Shown piece after piece: positions 52,779-60,264 of a stretch of 62,086 nt of DNA; the first letter of the stretch is position 1, and each line of letters opens with the position of its first letter. Below the pieces are notes generated by a model. The model was not told the DNA's origin, searched no databases, and worked only from the letters and a program-made list of their open reading frames with translations. Location of the stretch: positions 1 through 62,086 of the forward strand of contig JBLNBU010000049.1 of assembly GCA_050260215.1 (NCBI GenBank). Direction: 5' to 3'. The stretch is from JBLNBU01 sp050260215 (lineage in GTDB: Bacteria; Pseudomonadota; Alphaproteobacteria; Rhodospirillales; Magnetospirillaceae). Both the position numbers and the translations under genes were made by a program.

Positions 52779-54482
52779 TTAAGAGGAGCCTTCCTCGCCG
52801 ACACAGTTGGGCGGCAGCAGCACGGTGACGGTGGTACCCTGGCCTTCAGCGCTGGCGACGGTGAGCGTGCCGCCATGCTGCTCGGCCAGGGCCTTGGACA
52901 GGGGCAGGCCGAGGCCGGTGCCCTCGTAGCGGCGGGTCATCACGTTGTCGACCTGGCCAAACTGGGTCAGGGCGGTGGCAATGCCGTCGGAGTCCATGCC
53001 GATGCCGTTGTCGGCCACCACCAGGGCGACGCCGCCCTCGGGACGGACGGCGATCGACAGGCGGATGATGCCGCCGTCCTGGGTGAACTTGACCGCGTTG
53101 CCCAAGAGGTTGAGCAGGATCTGCTTGAAGCGGCGCATGTCGACCACCATGAACGACGGCGCCCGCTCCAGGTCGATCTCCAGGGTCAGCCCCTTGGCCA
53201 GCGAGCGCGGCTTGATCAGGGCGACCACCGTCTGCACCGCCTCGGCGGTGGGCACGACCTCGGGGTGCAGGGTCAGCTTGCCGGCCTCGATGGCCGAAAG
53301 GTCGAGCACGTCGTTGATCAGCGACAAAAGATGGACGCCGGCGCCGTGGATGTCGCGGATGTAGTCGTTGCAGCGGCCGTCGCATTTCAGGTTCAGCACC
53401 CCGTGCAGAATGCCGTCGGAAAAGCCGATGATGGCGTTGAGCGGAGTGCGGAACTCGTGGCTGATGGTGGCCAGGAACGACGTCTTGGCGCGGTTGGCCA
53501 GGTCGGCCTGGATCAGGGCGTTCAAGGTCGCTTCGCGCTCGCGCTCGACCGCGGCGATGCGGCGCAACCCCCACAGGGCCGCCACCACCACCCCGGCCAG
53601 CACCGCCAGGCAATAGGCGGCGGCATAGATGGTGCGGCTGCGCCAAGGTTCCAGCACTTGGCTGCGCTCGGACACCGATGTGACCACCAGCGGCCAGCCC
53701 TGGACGGTCCGGTACGCCCCCAGCCGATAATGCCCGTCGATGGGAGACTTGGCCTGGTAGGTGCCCTCGGGCTGGTGGGGCAGGTAGGTGGTGAACACCG
53801 GATGACCCGCCCCCGACGGCGCCACGTCGCCCTCCCAGTTGCCGAGACGGCGGGCGATCACCGTGCCGTCGGGCTTGTAGACCGCCATGTTGTGCTCGGC
53901 GCCAAGGTTCAGGCGGCCGTAAAGCGAGGCGAAATAGTCCGAGCGGGTGGTCGCCATCAGGACGCCGCGGAAATTGCCGTTGGCGTCGGTCAGCCGCTGG
54001 CTGAGCGAGAAGAACCACTGGCCGCTGAAGCGCCCCTTGGTCATGCCGTTGACGAACAGCTCGGCACCGTTGGCATGGGCCTGGAAGAACGGCCGGTCGA
54101 CGGCCAGCCCGGCCCCGGGATCGACCCCGTCCAGGGTGGTGAACACCAGGCGCCCCGCCTGGTCGATGATCCAGAACGCATAGACGCTGCGCACGTCGTC
54201 GACCCACAGGCGCAACCGCGACCTGGTCCCCGGCGGCACGCGGATGGTCTCGCCCACATCGATCAGGGCGCGGGCTTCCTTCAGCGCCGCCCGGTTGGTG
54301 TCGAAGGTGCGCCGCGCATGCTCCTCGACCATCTGCACCAGGACCTGGTTCTGGCGCAGGGCCTGGGCGATGGTGACGTCGTAGTCGCGGCTGACGAAGA
54401 CAAGGGTGCCGGCGACCACCAGCAGCGCCGCCAGACCGGCGGCGAACAGCAGAAAAGTCCGACCCTTGATCGGCTGCGGCAT
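52779..54482 (-). CDS. Membrane sensor histidine kinase with Cache-type periplasmic domain
   Basis: 567 residues from ATG 54482 (GGGAGGGG upstream). TM1 at about 10-30; periplasmic double-Cache/PDC sensor about 33-275 (WIIDQAGRLVFTTLDGVDPGAGLAVDRPFF, SLSQRLTDANGNFRGVLMATT); TM2 about 284-305. HisKA has H342 in ISHEFRTPLNAIIGFSDGI, and the HATPase has NLLGNAVKF, DNGIGM and GTGLGLPL. Cache kinases of this type respond to small organic ligands. No cognate regulator is adjacent. Divergent from a solute-binding protein gene. Confidence 0.95.
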   Translation of the reverse strand: MPQPIKGRTFLLFAAGLAALLVVAGTLVFVSRDYDVTIAQALRQNQVLVQMVEEHARRTFDTNRAALKEARALIDVGETIRVPPGTRSRLRLWVDDVRSVYAFWIIDQAGRLVFTTLDGVDPGAGLAVDRPFFQAHANGAELFVNGMTKGRFSGQWFFSLSQRLTDANGNFRGVLMATTRSDYFASLYGRLNLGAEHNMAVYKPDGTVIARRLGNWEGDVAPSGAGHPVFTTYLPHQPEGTYQAKSPIDGHYRLGAYRTVQGWPLVVTSVSERSQVLEPWRSRTIYAAAYCLAVLAGVVVAALWGLRRIAAVEREREATLNALIQADLANRAKTSFLATISHEFRTPLNAIIGFSDGILHGVLNLKCDGRCNDYIRDIHGAGVHLLSLINDVLDLSAIEAGKLTLHPEVVPTAEAVQTVVALIKPRSLAKGLTLEIDLERAPSFMVVDMRRFKQILLNLLGNAVKFTQDGGIIRLSIAVRPEGGVALVVADNGIGMDSDGIATALTQFGQVDNVMTRRYEGTGLGLPLSKALAEQHGGTLTVASAEGQGTTVTVLLPPNCVGEEGSS

Positions 54483-54590
54483 CTCGGAACCCCTCCCATT
54501 CACCACAGAGGATAGCACGGGCGGTGACAAATGCAGCCCGGTTGGTGCACCATCACGGCTCGTCCCCATCGCCCGCCCGAGGCCGGAATC

Positions 54591-55361
54591 ATGCGAACGC
54601 TGTTGACCTGGGTACTGTTCGCCTGCCTGTTCGCCACTGGTGCCAGTGCCGCCGAAGTGCTGCGCGCCGCCTATGAAGACAAGGCCGAGCCGCCCTTCTA
54701 CATGGGCGACACCTCCGAGGTCCCCGGATCGCCCGGCGTATCGGTGGAACTGGTGCGCGAGGCGGCGGCCGAACTGGGCATCGAGGTCCAGTTCCAGCGC
54801 ATGCCCTGGGTGCGCTGCCTGAAGTCGCTGCAGCGGGGCGAGGTCGACCTGACCTTCAACGCCTCGTTCAAGGAGGAACGGCTGGAATTCGGCGTCTATC
54901 CCACCGTCGACGGCAAGCTGGACCCGTCCCGGCGAATCACCACCCTGACCTATGCCCTCTATCGCCTGAAGGGCAGCCACATCGCCTGGGACGGCACCAA
55001 GATCAGCGGACTGGACGGCCCCGTGGGCATCCAGAGCGGCTATTCGGTCAAGGAAGACCTGACCCGGCTGGGCGTGCCCACCGAGGAAGCCAGCGACACC
55101 CAGGTCAATTTCAAGAAGCTGACCTCGAAGCGCATCCCCGCCGTGGCCCAGCTTGAAGTCACCGCAGACACCCTGCTGGCCCGCGGCGACTTCCCCAGCG
55201 TCGAGAAGGTCACGCCGGCCCTGGTCAAGAAGGACTATTTCGTCATCGTCAGCCACCAGTTCTACGAGGCCAAGCGCGAGCTGGCCGAGAAGCTGTGGAC
55301 CAAGGTGGGCGAACTGCGTGAAACGAGGCTAACGGCGCTTCACGCCAAGTATGCCCGCTGA
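54591..55361 (+). CDS. Periplasmic solute-binding protein (SBP_bac_3-like)
   Basis: 256 residues from ATG 54591; signal peptide MRTLLTWVLFACLFATGASA then AEVLRAAYEDKAEPPFYMGD. The fold type is that of amino-acid-type binding proteins (GVSVELVREAAAELGIEVQFQRMPWVRCLKSLQRGEVDLTFNASFKEERLEFG, VGIQSGYSVKEDL). There are no permease or ATPase genes near. Lone SBPs of this kind often serve as sensors; the divergent Cache kinase is a possible partner. Its last 22 bases overlap the end of the SpoIIE gene. Confidence 0.88.
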   Translation: MRTLLTWVLFACLFATGASAAEVLRAAYEDKAEPPFYMGDTSEVPGSPGVSVELVREAAAELGIEVQFQRMPWVRCLKSLQRGEVDLTFNASFKEERLEFGVYPTVDGKLDPSRRITTLTYALYRLKGSHIAWDGTKISGLDGPVGIQSGYSVKEDLTRLGVPTEEASDTQVNFKKLTSKRIPAVAQLEVTADTLLARGDFPSVEKVTPALVKKDYFVIVSHQFYEAKRELAEKLWTKVGELRETRLTALHAKYAR

Positions 55362-56995
55362 GGATCGGCCTGCTTGACCACGATCAGGGTGAGGTCGTCG
55401 TAGAGCGGCTGGTCGCCGATGTGGCGCTTGACGTCCTCGACCACCGCATCCTTGATCGCGGCGGCGCTGTCCTGCCAGTGGGCCGACACCACCTCGCACA
55501 AACGCTCGAGACCATAGAGCTTGTGGGCGGAATCGGCCGCCTCGGTGATGCCGTCGGTGTAGAGCACCACGGTGTCGCCGGCCTGCAGCGGGATGGTCAT
55601 CTCGCCGACGAACGGGCTGACGTCGTCGACCAGGCCGATGGGCAGGCCCAGGTCGACGGTGTCGAACAGCTGCACCTGGCCGCCGGCGCGCACCACGATG
55701 ACGTATTCGTGCTGGCCGCTGACGCGAACATGGCCGGCGGCGCTTTCTTCGGGCTCGCCGACGGGGGCGCCCGGCGCATAGTCGAGCAGGGTCAGCGACA
55801 GGTTCTTGTCGCTGCCCATGCGCTCGATGTTGCGGTAGAGCGTGCGGTTGAGGATGTCGAGCGTGCGCACCGCGTCGCTTTCGTCGCTGGTCACCAGGGT
55901 GCGCACCGCCGACTGGGTCATCAGCATGACCACGCCGCTTTCCAGCCCGTGGCCGGTAACGTCGCCGATGCCGATGCGCACCCGCCCGCCCGGTCCGTGC
56001 AGGATGTCGAAATAGTCGCCGCCCACTTCGCTGGCCGGCTCCATGTGGGTGGCCATGTCGAGATCGGTAATGTGGGCCAATTCCTTGTGGGTGGGCAGCA
56101 CCATCTGCTGGATGCGGCGCGACACGTCGAGCTCGGCGCCCATGCGCACGTTCTCGGCCTTGAGGATGGCGTTGAGCGAGCGGATTTCGTCGCTGGCGGC
56201 TTCCAGCGCGCGGGTGCGCTCGGCCACCCGGCGCTCGAGGTCGTGGGTAAGCGCGGTCAGTTCGGCCTGGGCCTGGTCGCGCTGGTCGAGCCCGCGCTGC
56301 GATGACGACAACAGCGCGTTGAGCGTGCTGACCAGCTGCCCCAGCTCGTCGCGGCCATGGCCGGGAGGGGCGGGCATCAGGAAGTTGCCGGGGCGGTCCG
56401 GGTCGACCTGGGCGACTTCCTGGGCCAGGCGTACCAGCGGCCGGGTGATCATGGCGTAGAAGATGCCCACCACCAGCACCACAATGCCCAGCGAGCGCAG
56501 CAGGCCCATGCCGGCATTGACCACGGCGCGGCCGTAGAAGCTGGACGCCACGGCGCGGCGCGACAGGTGGATCTCGAGCTTGCCGACCACGGTGGCATCG
56601 GGACGGACCAGCGGCCGCGAATAGTTGGCGACGTCGCCGAACAAGATGTCGGCCAGGCTGCCGTGGGCGGCGTGTTCGCCGCGGCGAGCGCTTTCGGCAA
56701 GCAGGTCGCCGAAGTTGTCGAGCAGATTGGCGCTTTCGATGATGTCGTAGCCCAAGAGGCCGTCGACCACTTTGGTGGCCAGGTCCTGGTTGAGCTGGTA
56801 GGCGGCCTCGACCGCCGAGCCGTCGACGGTGCCCAGGATCTGCGCCACCTGGCGCTGCACCTGGTCGCGCATGGAGTGCCAGTCCAGGAACAGTTCCAGC
56901 AGGCTGCCGGCCATGCTGAGCACCAGCACCACCGCGACGGTGACTTTCGCCTGCTTGGCGGTCAGTCCGCTCAACCGCGGCAGGGTGGCGTTCAT
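55340..56995 (-). CDS. Membrane SpoIIE-type protein phosphatase with HAMP domain
   Basis: 551 residues from ATG 56995. TM1 (VAVVLVLSMAGSLLELFL), periplasmic part to about 160, TM2 (GLLRSLGIVVLVVGIFYAMI), HAMP, a coiled coil (LTALTHDLERRVAERTRALEAASDEIRSL), then a PP2C-like SpoIIE domain with the metal-binding Asp residues in EVGGDYFDI, GDVTGHGLES, YTDGITEA and YDDLTLIV. It would dephosphorylate a STAS antagonist; the gene encoding one is directly upstream (14-base gap). Confidence 0.94.
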   Translation of the reverse strand: MNATLPRLSGLTAKQAKVTVAVVLVLSMAGSLLELFLDWHSMRDQVQRQVAQILGTVDGSAVEAAYQLNQDLATKVVDGLLGYDIIESANLLDNFGDLLAESARRGEHAAHGSLADILFGDVANYSRPLVRPDATVVGKLEIHLSRRAVASSFYGRAVVNAGMGLLRSLGIVVLVVGIFYAMITRPLVRLAQEVAQVDPDRPGNFLMPAPPGHGRDELGQLVSTLNALLSSSQRGLDQRDQAQAELTALTHDLERRVAERTRALEAASDEIRSLNAILKAENVRMGAELDVSRRIQQMVLPTHKELAHITDLDMATHMEPASEVGGDYFDILHGPGGRVRIGIGDVTGHGLESGVVMLMTQSAVRTLVTSDESDAVRTLDILNRTLYRNIERMGSDKNLSLTLLDYAPGAPVGEPEESAAGHVRVSGQHEYVIVVRAGGQVQLFDTVDLGLPIGLVDDVSPFVGEMTIPLQAGDTVVLYTDGITEAADSAHKLYGLERLCEVVSAHWQDSAAAIKDAVVEDVKRHIGDQPLYDDLTLIVVKQADPQRAYLA

Positions 56996-57009
56996 TGGGC
57001 GCGGTCCGT

Positions 57010-57354
57010 TCAGACGATGTCCATGCGCAGCGCCGGCATCAGCTTGCACAGGTTGACCAGCGACTTGCCCTGCCAGGCCACCGCCTTGGAGCCCAGGACG
57101 TGCAGGTCGACGGTCTTGCGGTTGCGGATTTCGATGACGAACTTGGACAGCATGGCGATGCCCGAACTGTTGAGGAATTCGAGCCCGCGCAGGTCCAAGG
57201 TCATGGACCCGGTCGGCACCGCTTCCGAGAGGAACTGGGCGATGGGGGCGTACTCCTCGAGCCCGTTCAGGCGCAGGATGCCCCGCAATGCCGCGGTGCG
57301 GGTGTCCTGGGACCATTCGACCGAGTAGTTCTCGCCGCTGATGACGGTTTCCAT
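57010..57354 (-). CDS. STAS-like anti-sigma-antagonist (slr1659 superfamily)
   Basis: 114 residues. TGSMTLDLRGLEFLNSSGIAMLSKFVIEIRNRKTVDLHVLGSKAVAWQGKSLVNLCKLMPALRMDI follows the STAS pattern; Ser63/Ser64 in NSSG stand where SpoIIAA is phosphorylated. This is the slr1659 type, which is usually coupled with an slr1658-type ATPase, encoded here 15 bases upstream, and with a SpoIIE phosphatase, encoded just downstream. Confidence 0.88.
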   Translation of the reverse strand: METVISGENYSVEWSQDTRTAALRGILRLNGLEEYAPIAQFLSEAVPTGSMTLDLRGLEFLNSSGIAMLSKFVIEIRNRKTVDLHVLGSKAVAWQGKSLVNLCKLMPALRMDIV

Positions 57355-57369
57355 GTGAATTCCTTAGGT

Positions 57370-57936
57370 CTAAAGGGCCAGACGCACCTGGGTGGTCACC
57401 CGCATGGCATCAGAGCCGACGTCCTCGAACTGCCAGGCAAGCTGCGCCCCGTAATCGTTGACCATGGTCAGCAGGCCCAGCCCGGACCCCTGGCCCTCGG
57501 CGGCGCGTTCGAGCTGGCGGACGTACATCTCGGACGGGTCCGAGCCGGTCAGCTCCCTGACGAAACCGCGGAAGGCGCGCCCACGGTCGGCGGTGGTGGT
57601 GTTGGTTTCGGAGAACAGGACGGCGTCGGAGGCCAGCACCAAGCGGATGGTGGTCGGCTGGGCCAGTTGCTCGTCGCTGTACTTCATGGCGTTTTCCAGC
57701 AGCTCGTTGGCGATGTAGTTGACGGCGCCGCGGATCTGATCGTGGCGGTCATGGCTGGCCGGATCGCTTTCGTCGCGGGGAAAGAATGTTGTCACGTAGT
57801 CGGCGAGAAAATCCGCCGACAGGCCGTTGTTGCGCCAGCGCTGCTTGAGCGGCACCGAACTGGGCGAAAAGGTCAGCTCCAGGCCGCCCTGCTCCGCGCC
57901 GAAGGCGTCCGCCAATTCGCCGATGACTTCCTTCAT
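57370..57936 (-). CDS. Anti-sigma-factor-like ATP-binding protein (slr1658 superfamily)
   Basis: 188 residues from ATG 57936, with GGAGAGG three bases before. GHKL-type ATPase features: N-box AVNYIANELLENAMKYSD and G-box AAEGQGSGLGLLTMVNDYGAQLAW. No HisKA domain, so it is a serine-kinase/anti-sigma type protein or an ATP-dependent switch. The open frame upstream overlaps the hybrid kinase 3' end and is not used. Neighbours (STAS, SpoIIE) make a partner-switching set. Confidence 0.88.
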   Translation of the reverse strand: MKEVIGELADAFGAEQGGLELTFSPSSVPLKQRWRNNGLSADFLADYVTTFFPRDESDPASHDRHDQIRGAVNYIANELLENAMKYSDEQLAQPTTIRLVLASDAVLFSETNTTTADRGRAFRGFVRELTGSDPSEMYVRQLERAAEGQGSGLGLLTMVNDYGAQLAWQFEDVGSDAMRVTTQVRLAL

Positions 57937-57991
57937 GGTCCTCTCCCCCTCGAGGCACCGGATCCTGACACTCCGCGGCCGGTCCGGCAAG

Positions 57992-60205
57992 TCAGCCGTT
58001 GCGCAACCAGGCCCGGCCACGCGCATAGTCGGCGGGCAGGCGGGCGGCCAGGGCCAGTGCATCGTCGAGCCGGCCTTCGCGCACCGCCGTCTCGACCGCC
58101 AGGCATTGGCGCTCGACGCCGACCAGGCCCAGCTGCGCGGATGCGCTGCGCAGGCCGTGGGCGTGCTCGGCCACCGCCGAGCCGTCGCGCATGGTGGCGG
58201 CCGCGGCGATCTCGGCCAGCAGGTCGGTGGCGGTGACGTGGTACTCGGGCACCAGCTCGGCGACGGTATCGGCACCCAGCGCCTCGCGCAGCGCGACCAG
58301 CTGGGCCCGGTTGAAATCGGCGTTGCCCTCGCCGTCCCGCCGGGCGGTCAGGCGGCGGGCCATGTCGGCCAGGTGTTCGGGAGCGAACGGCTTGGGCACG
58401 AAGTCGTCCATGCCGGCCGCCAGGCACTCCTGCACCTCGTCCTGGGTGGCGGCCGCGGTGACGGCGACCACGGCGACGTTGCAGGCCGGCGCCGGCAGGG
58501 TGCGGATGGCGCGCACCGCCTCGACGCCGTCCATCACCGGCATGTGGCGGTCCATCAGCACCAGGTCGAAGTCCTGGGCCTTGACCGCCTCGACCGCCTG
58601 CTGGCCGTCGTCGGCGGTGGTCACCGTGTGGCCCTGGCGGGTCAGCATGGCCACGGCGACGCGACGGTTGACCGGATTGTCCTCGACCACCAGCACCTTC
58701 AAGGGCGGCACCGGCCCGCCCGGCTCGGCGATGGAACCGCTGGCGGCAGCCGCCGCCGGCGGCTGTCCGGCCACCCCGGCCAGCCAGTCGAACGCCCAGG
58801 CCAGTGCGCCCTCGCGCACCGGCTCGGGCAAAAAGACGGTGGACGGGCGTTCGCCGGTCTGGGCCAGGGCGCCGGCCGGCATCATCAGCACCACCGGCAT
58901 GGTTCCCGCGGCGGCCAGCACCTGCGAGCGCGCCAGCCGCGCACCCGCCACCAGCACGTCGCCCGGCCGCGCCAATCCGGCGACATCGCCCAGCTCGGCC
59001 TCGACCACCTCGGCGCCCCAGCCGGCCAGGCGGCGGGCGACCACCTGGCGGACCGCCCGCTCGGGCTCGGCAAGCAGGACGCGGGCCGGCATGCCTTGCG
59101 GGCGGATGCGGCAACCGGGGTCGTAGGCCGCCACCAGGGGCACCCGGAACCAGAAGGTGCTGCCGGCACCCGGGCGGCTGTCGACGCCGATCTCGCCGCC
59201 CATAAGCTCGGCCAGCTGGCGGCAGATGGACAGGCCCAGGCCGGTGCCGCCGAACTTGCGCGACACCCAGGCCGCCGCCTGGACATAGCGATTGAACAGG
59301 CGGCCTTGCGCCTCCTCGGCGATGCCGATGCCGGTATCGGTGACGGCAAAGCGCAGCCATTCGCGCCCCTGCTCGTCGGCGGTGCGGGCCAGCGACAGGG
59401 TGACCGCGCCCTTTTCGGTGAACTTGATGGCGTTGCCCAGCAGGTTGAGCAGCATCTGCCGCAGCCGCATGGGATCGCCCATGGCCACCGCGGGCACATC
59501 GGCGGCGACCGACTGGGCGAGCGCCAGGCCGCGTTCTGCGGCGCGCATGCTCATCAGCGCCGCGCTTTCCTCGACCAGCTGGACCATGTTGACTTCGACC
59601 TGCTCGACCTGCAGGCGGCCTGCCTCGATCTTGGAGAGGTCGAGCAGGTCGTCGAGGATGTTGAGCAGCAGCTGGCCCGACGACACCACGGTCTCGGCCA
59701 TGTCGTGCTGTTCGGGGGACAGCGGGGTTTCCAGCAGCAGCCGAGCCATGCCCAGCAGGCCGTTCATGGGGGTGCGCACCTCGTGCGAGACCACGGCGAC
59801 GAACTCGGTCTTGGCCTTGGCCAGGCTTTCGGCCTGTTCCTTGGCCAGGCGGATGCGTTCGTTCTCGACGCGCAACTGCTCGTTGGTCAGCTCGCGCTCG
59901 ACGTCGATCTCGTCGCTGTGCTCGGTGATGGTGTGGACCAGAAGCTCGAGGTCGGCCTTCTGCTCGCTCAGCGCTGCCAGCAGGCGCTGCAGCTTGACCT
60001 CGGCGCGGATACGCTCGGCAATCTCGCCGCGCATCTGCTCGTTGGCCAGGGCCAGTTCCGCCTCGATGGCGTCGCCATGCTCGATGGCGGCCTGGAGCTC
60101 GATCTCCAGGTCCGACTTTTCCTGTTCCAGCCTGGCCATGGTGGCGCGGAGAGCGGCCAGCTCGTCCCTCAACGCCAAGTTGGTCTCCGCCATGCGCCCC
60201 CGCAT
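57992..60205 (-). CDS. Cytosolic hybrid histidine kinase with two receivers (one degenerate) and HPt
   Basis: 737 residues; no membrane segment. Order: long N-terminal coiled coil (10-130), HisKA with H141 (VVSHEVRTPMNGLLG), HATPase (NLLGNAIKF, TDTGIGI, GGTGLGLSI), a degenerate receiver (about 380-475; acidic pair replaced by AEPE, no Asp at the phospho site, Lys replaced by Pro), a complete receiver (VVEDNPVN, D552 in LMDRHMPVMDG, KPF) and a C-terminal HPt with H683 in EHAHGLRSASAQLG. All steps of a His-Asp-His relay are present. The alternative start is ATG 60193. Confidence 0.94.
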   Translation of the reverse strand: MRGRMAETNLALRDELAALRATMARLEQEKSDLEIELQAAIEHGDAIEAELALANEQMRGEIAERIRAEVKLQRLLAALSEQKADLELLVHTITEHSDEIDVERELTNEQLRVENERIRLAKEQAESLAKAKTEFVAVVSHEVRTPMNGLLGMARLLLETPLSPEQHDMAETVVSSGQLLLNILDDLLDLSKIEAGRLQVEQVEVNMVQLVEESAALMSMRAAERGLALAQSVAADVPAVAMGDPMRLRQMLLNLLGNAIKFTEKGAVTLSLARTADEQGREWLRFAVTDTGIGIAEEAQGRLFNRYVQAAAWVSRKFGGTGLGLSICRQLAELMGGEIGVDSRPGAGSTFWFRVPLVAAYDPGCRIRPQGMPARVLLAEPERAVRQVVARRLAGWGAEVVEAELGDVAGLARPGDVLVAGARLARSQVLAAAGTMPVVLMMPAGALAQTGERPSTVFLPEPVREGALAWAFDWLAGVAGQPPAAAAASGSIAEPGGPVPPLKVLVVEDNPVNRRVAVAMLTRQGHTVTTADDGQQAVEAVKAQDFDLVLMDRHMPVMDGVEAVRAIRTLPAPACNVAVVAVTAAATQDEVQECLAAGMDDFVPKPFAPEHLADMARRLTARRDGEGNADFNRAQLVALREALGADTVAELVPEYHVTATDLLAEIAAAATMRDGSAVAEHAHGLRSASAQLGLVGVERQCLAVETAVREGRLDDALALAARLPADYARGRAWLRNG

Positions 60206-60264
60206 TCAGATCCCCTAAAATTCCACAATTAACGGCAAATGGGAAGGCACAGGGGGTGTGCTGC

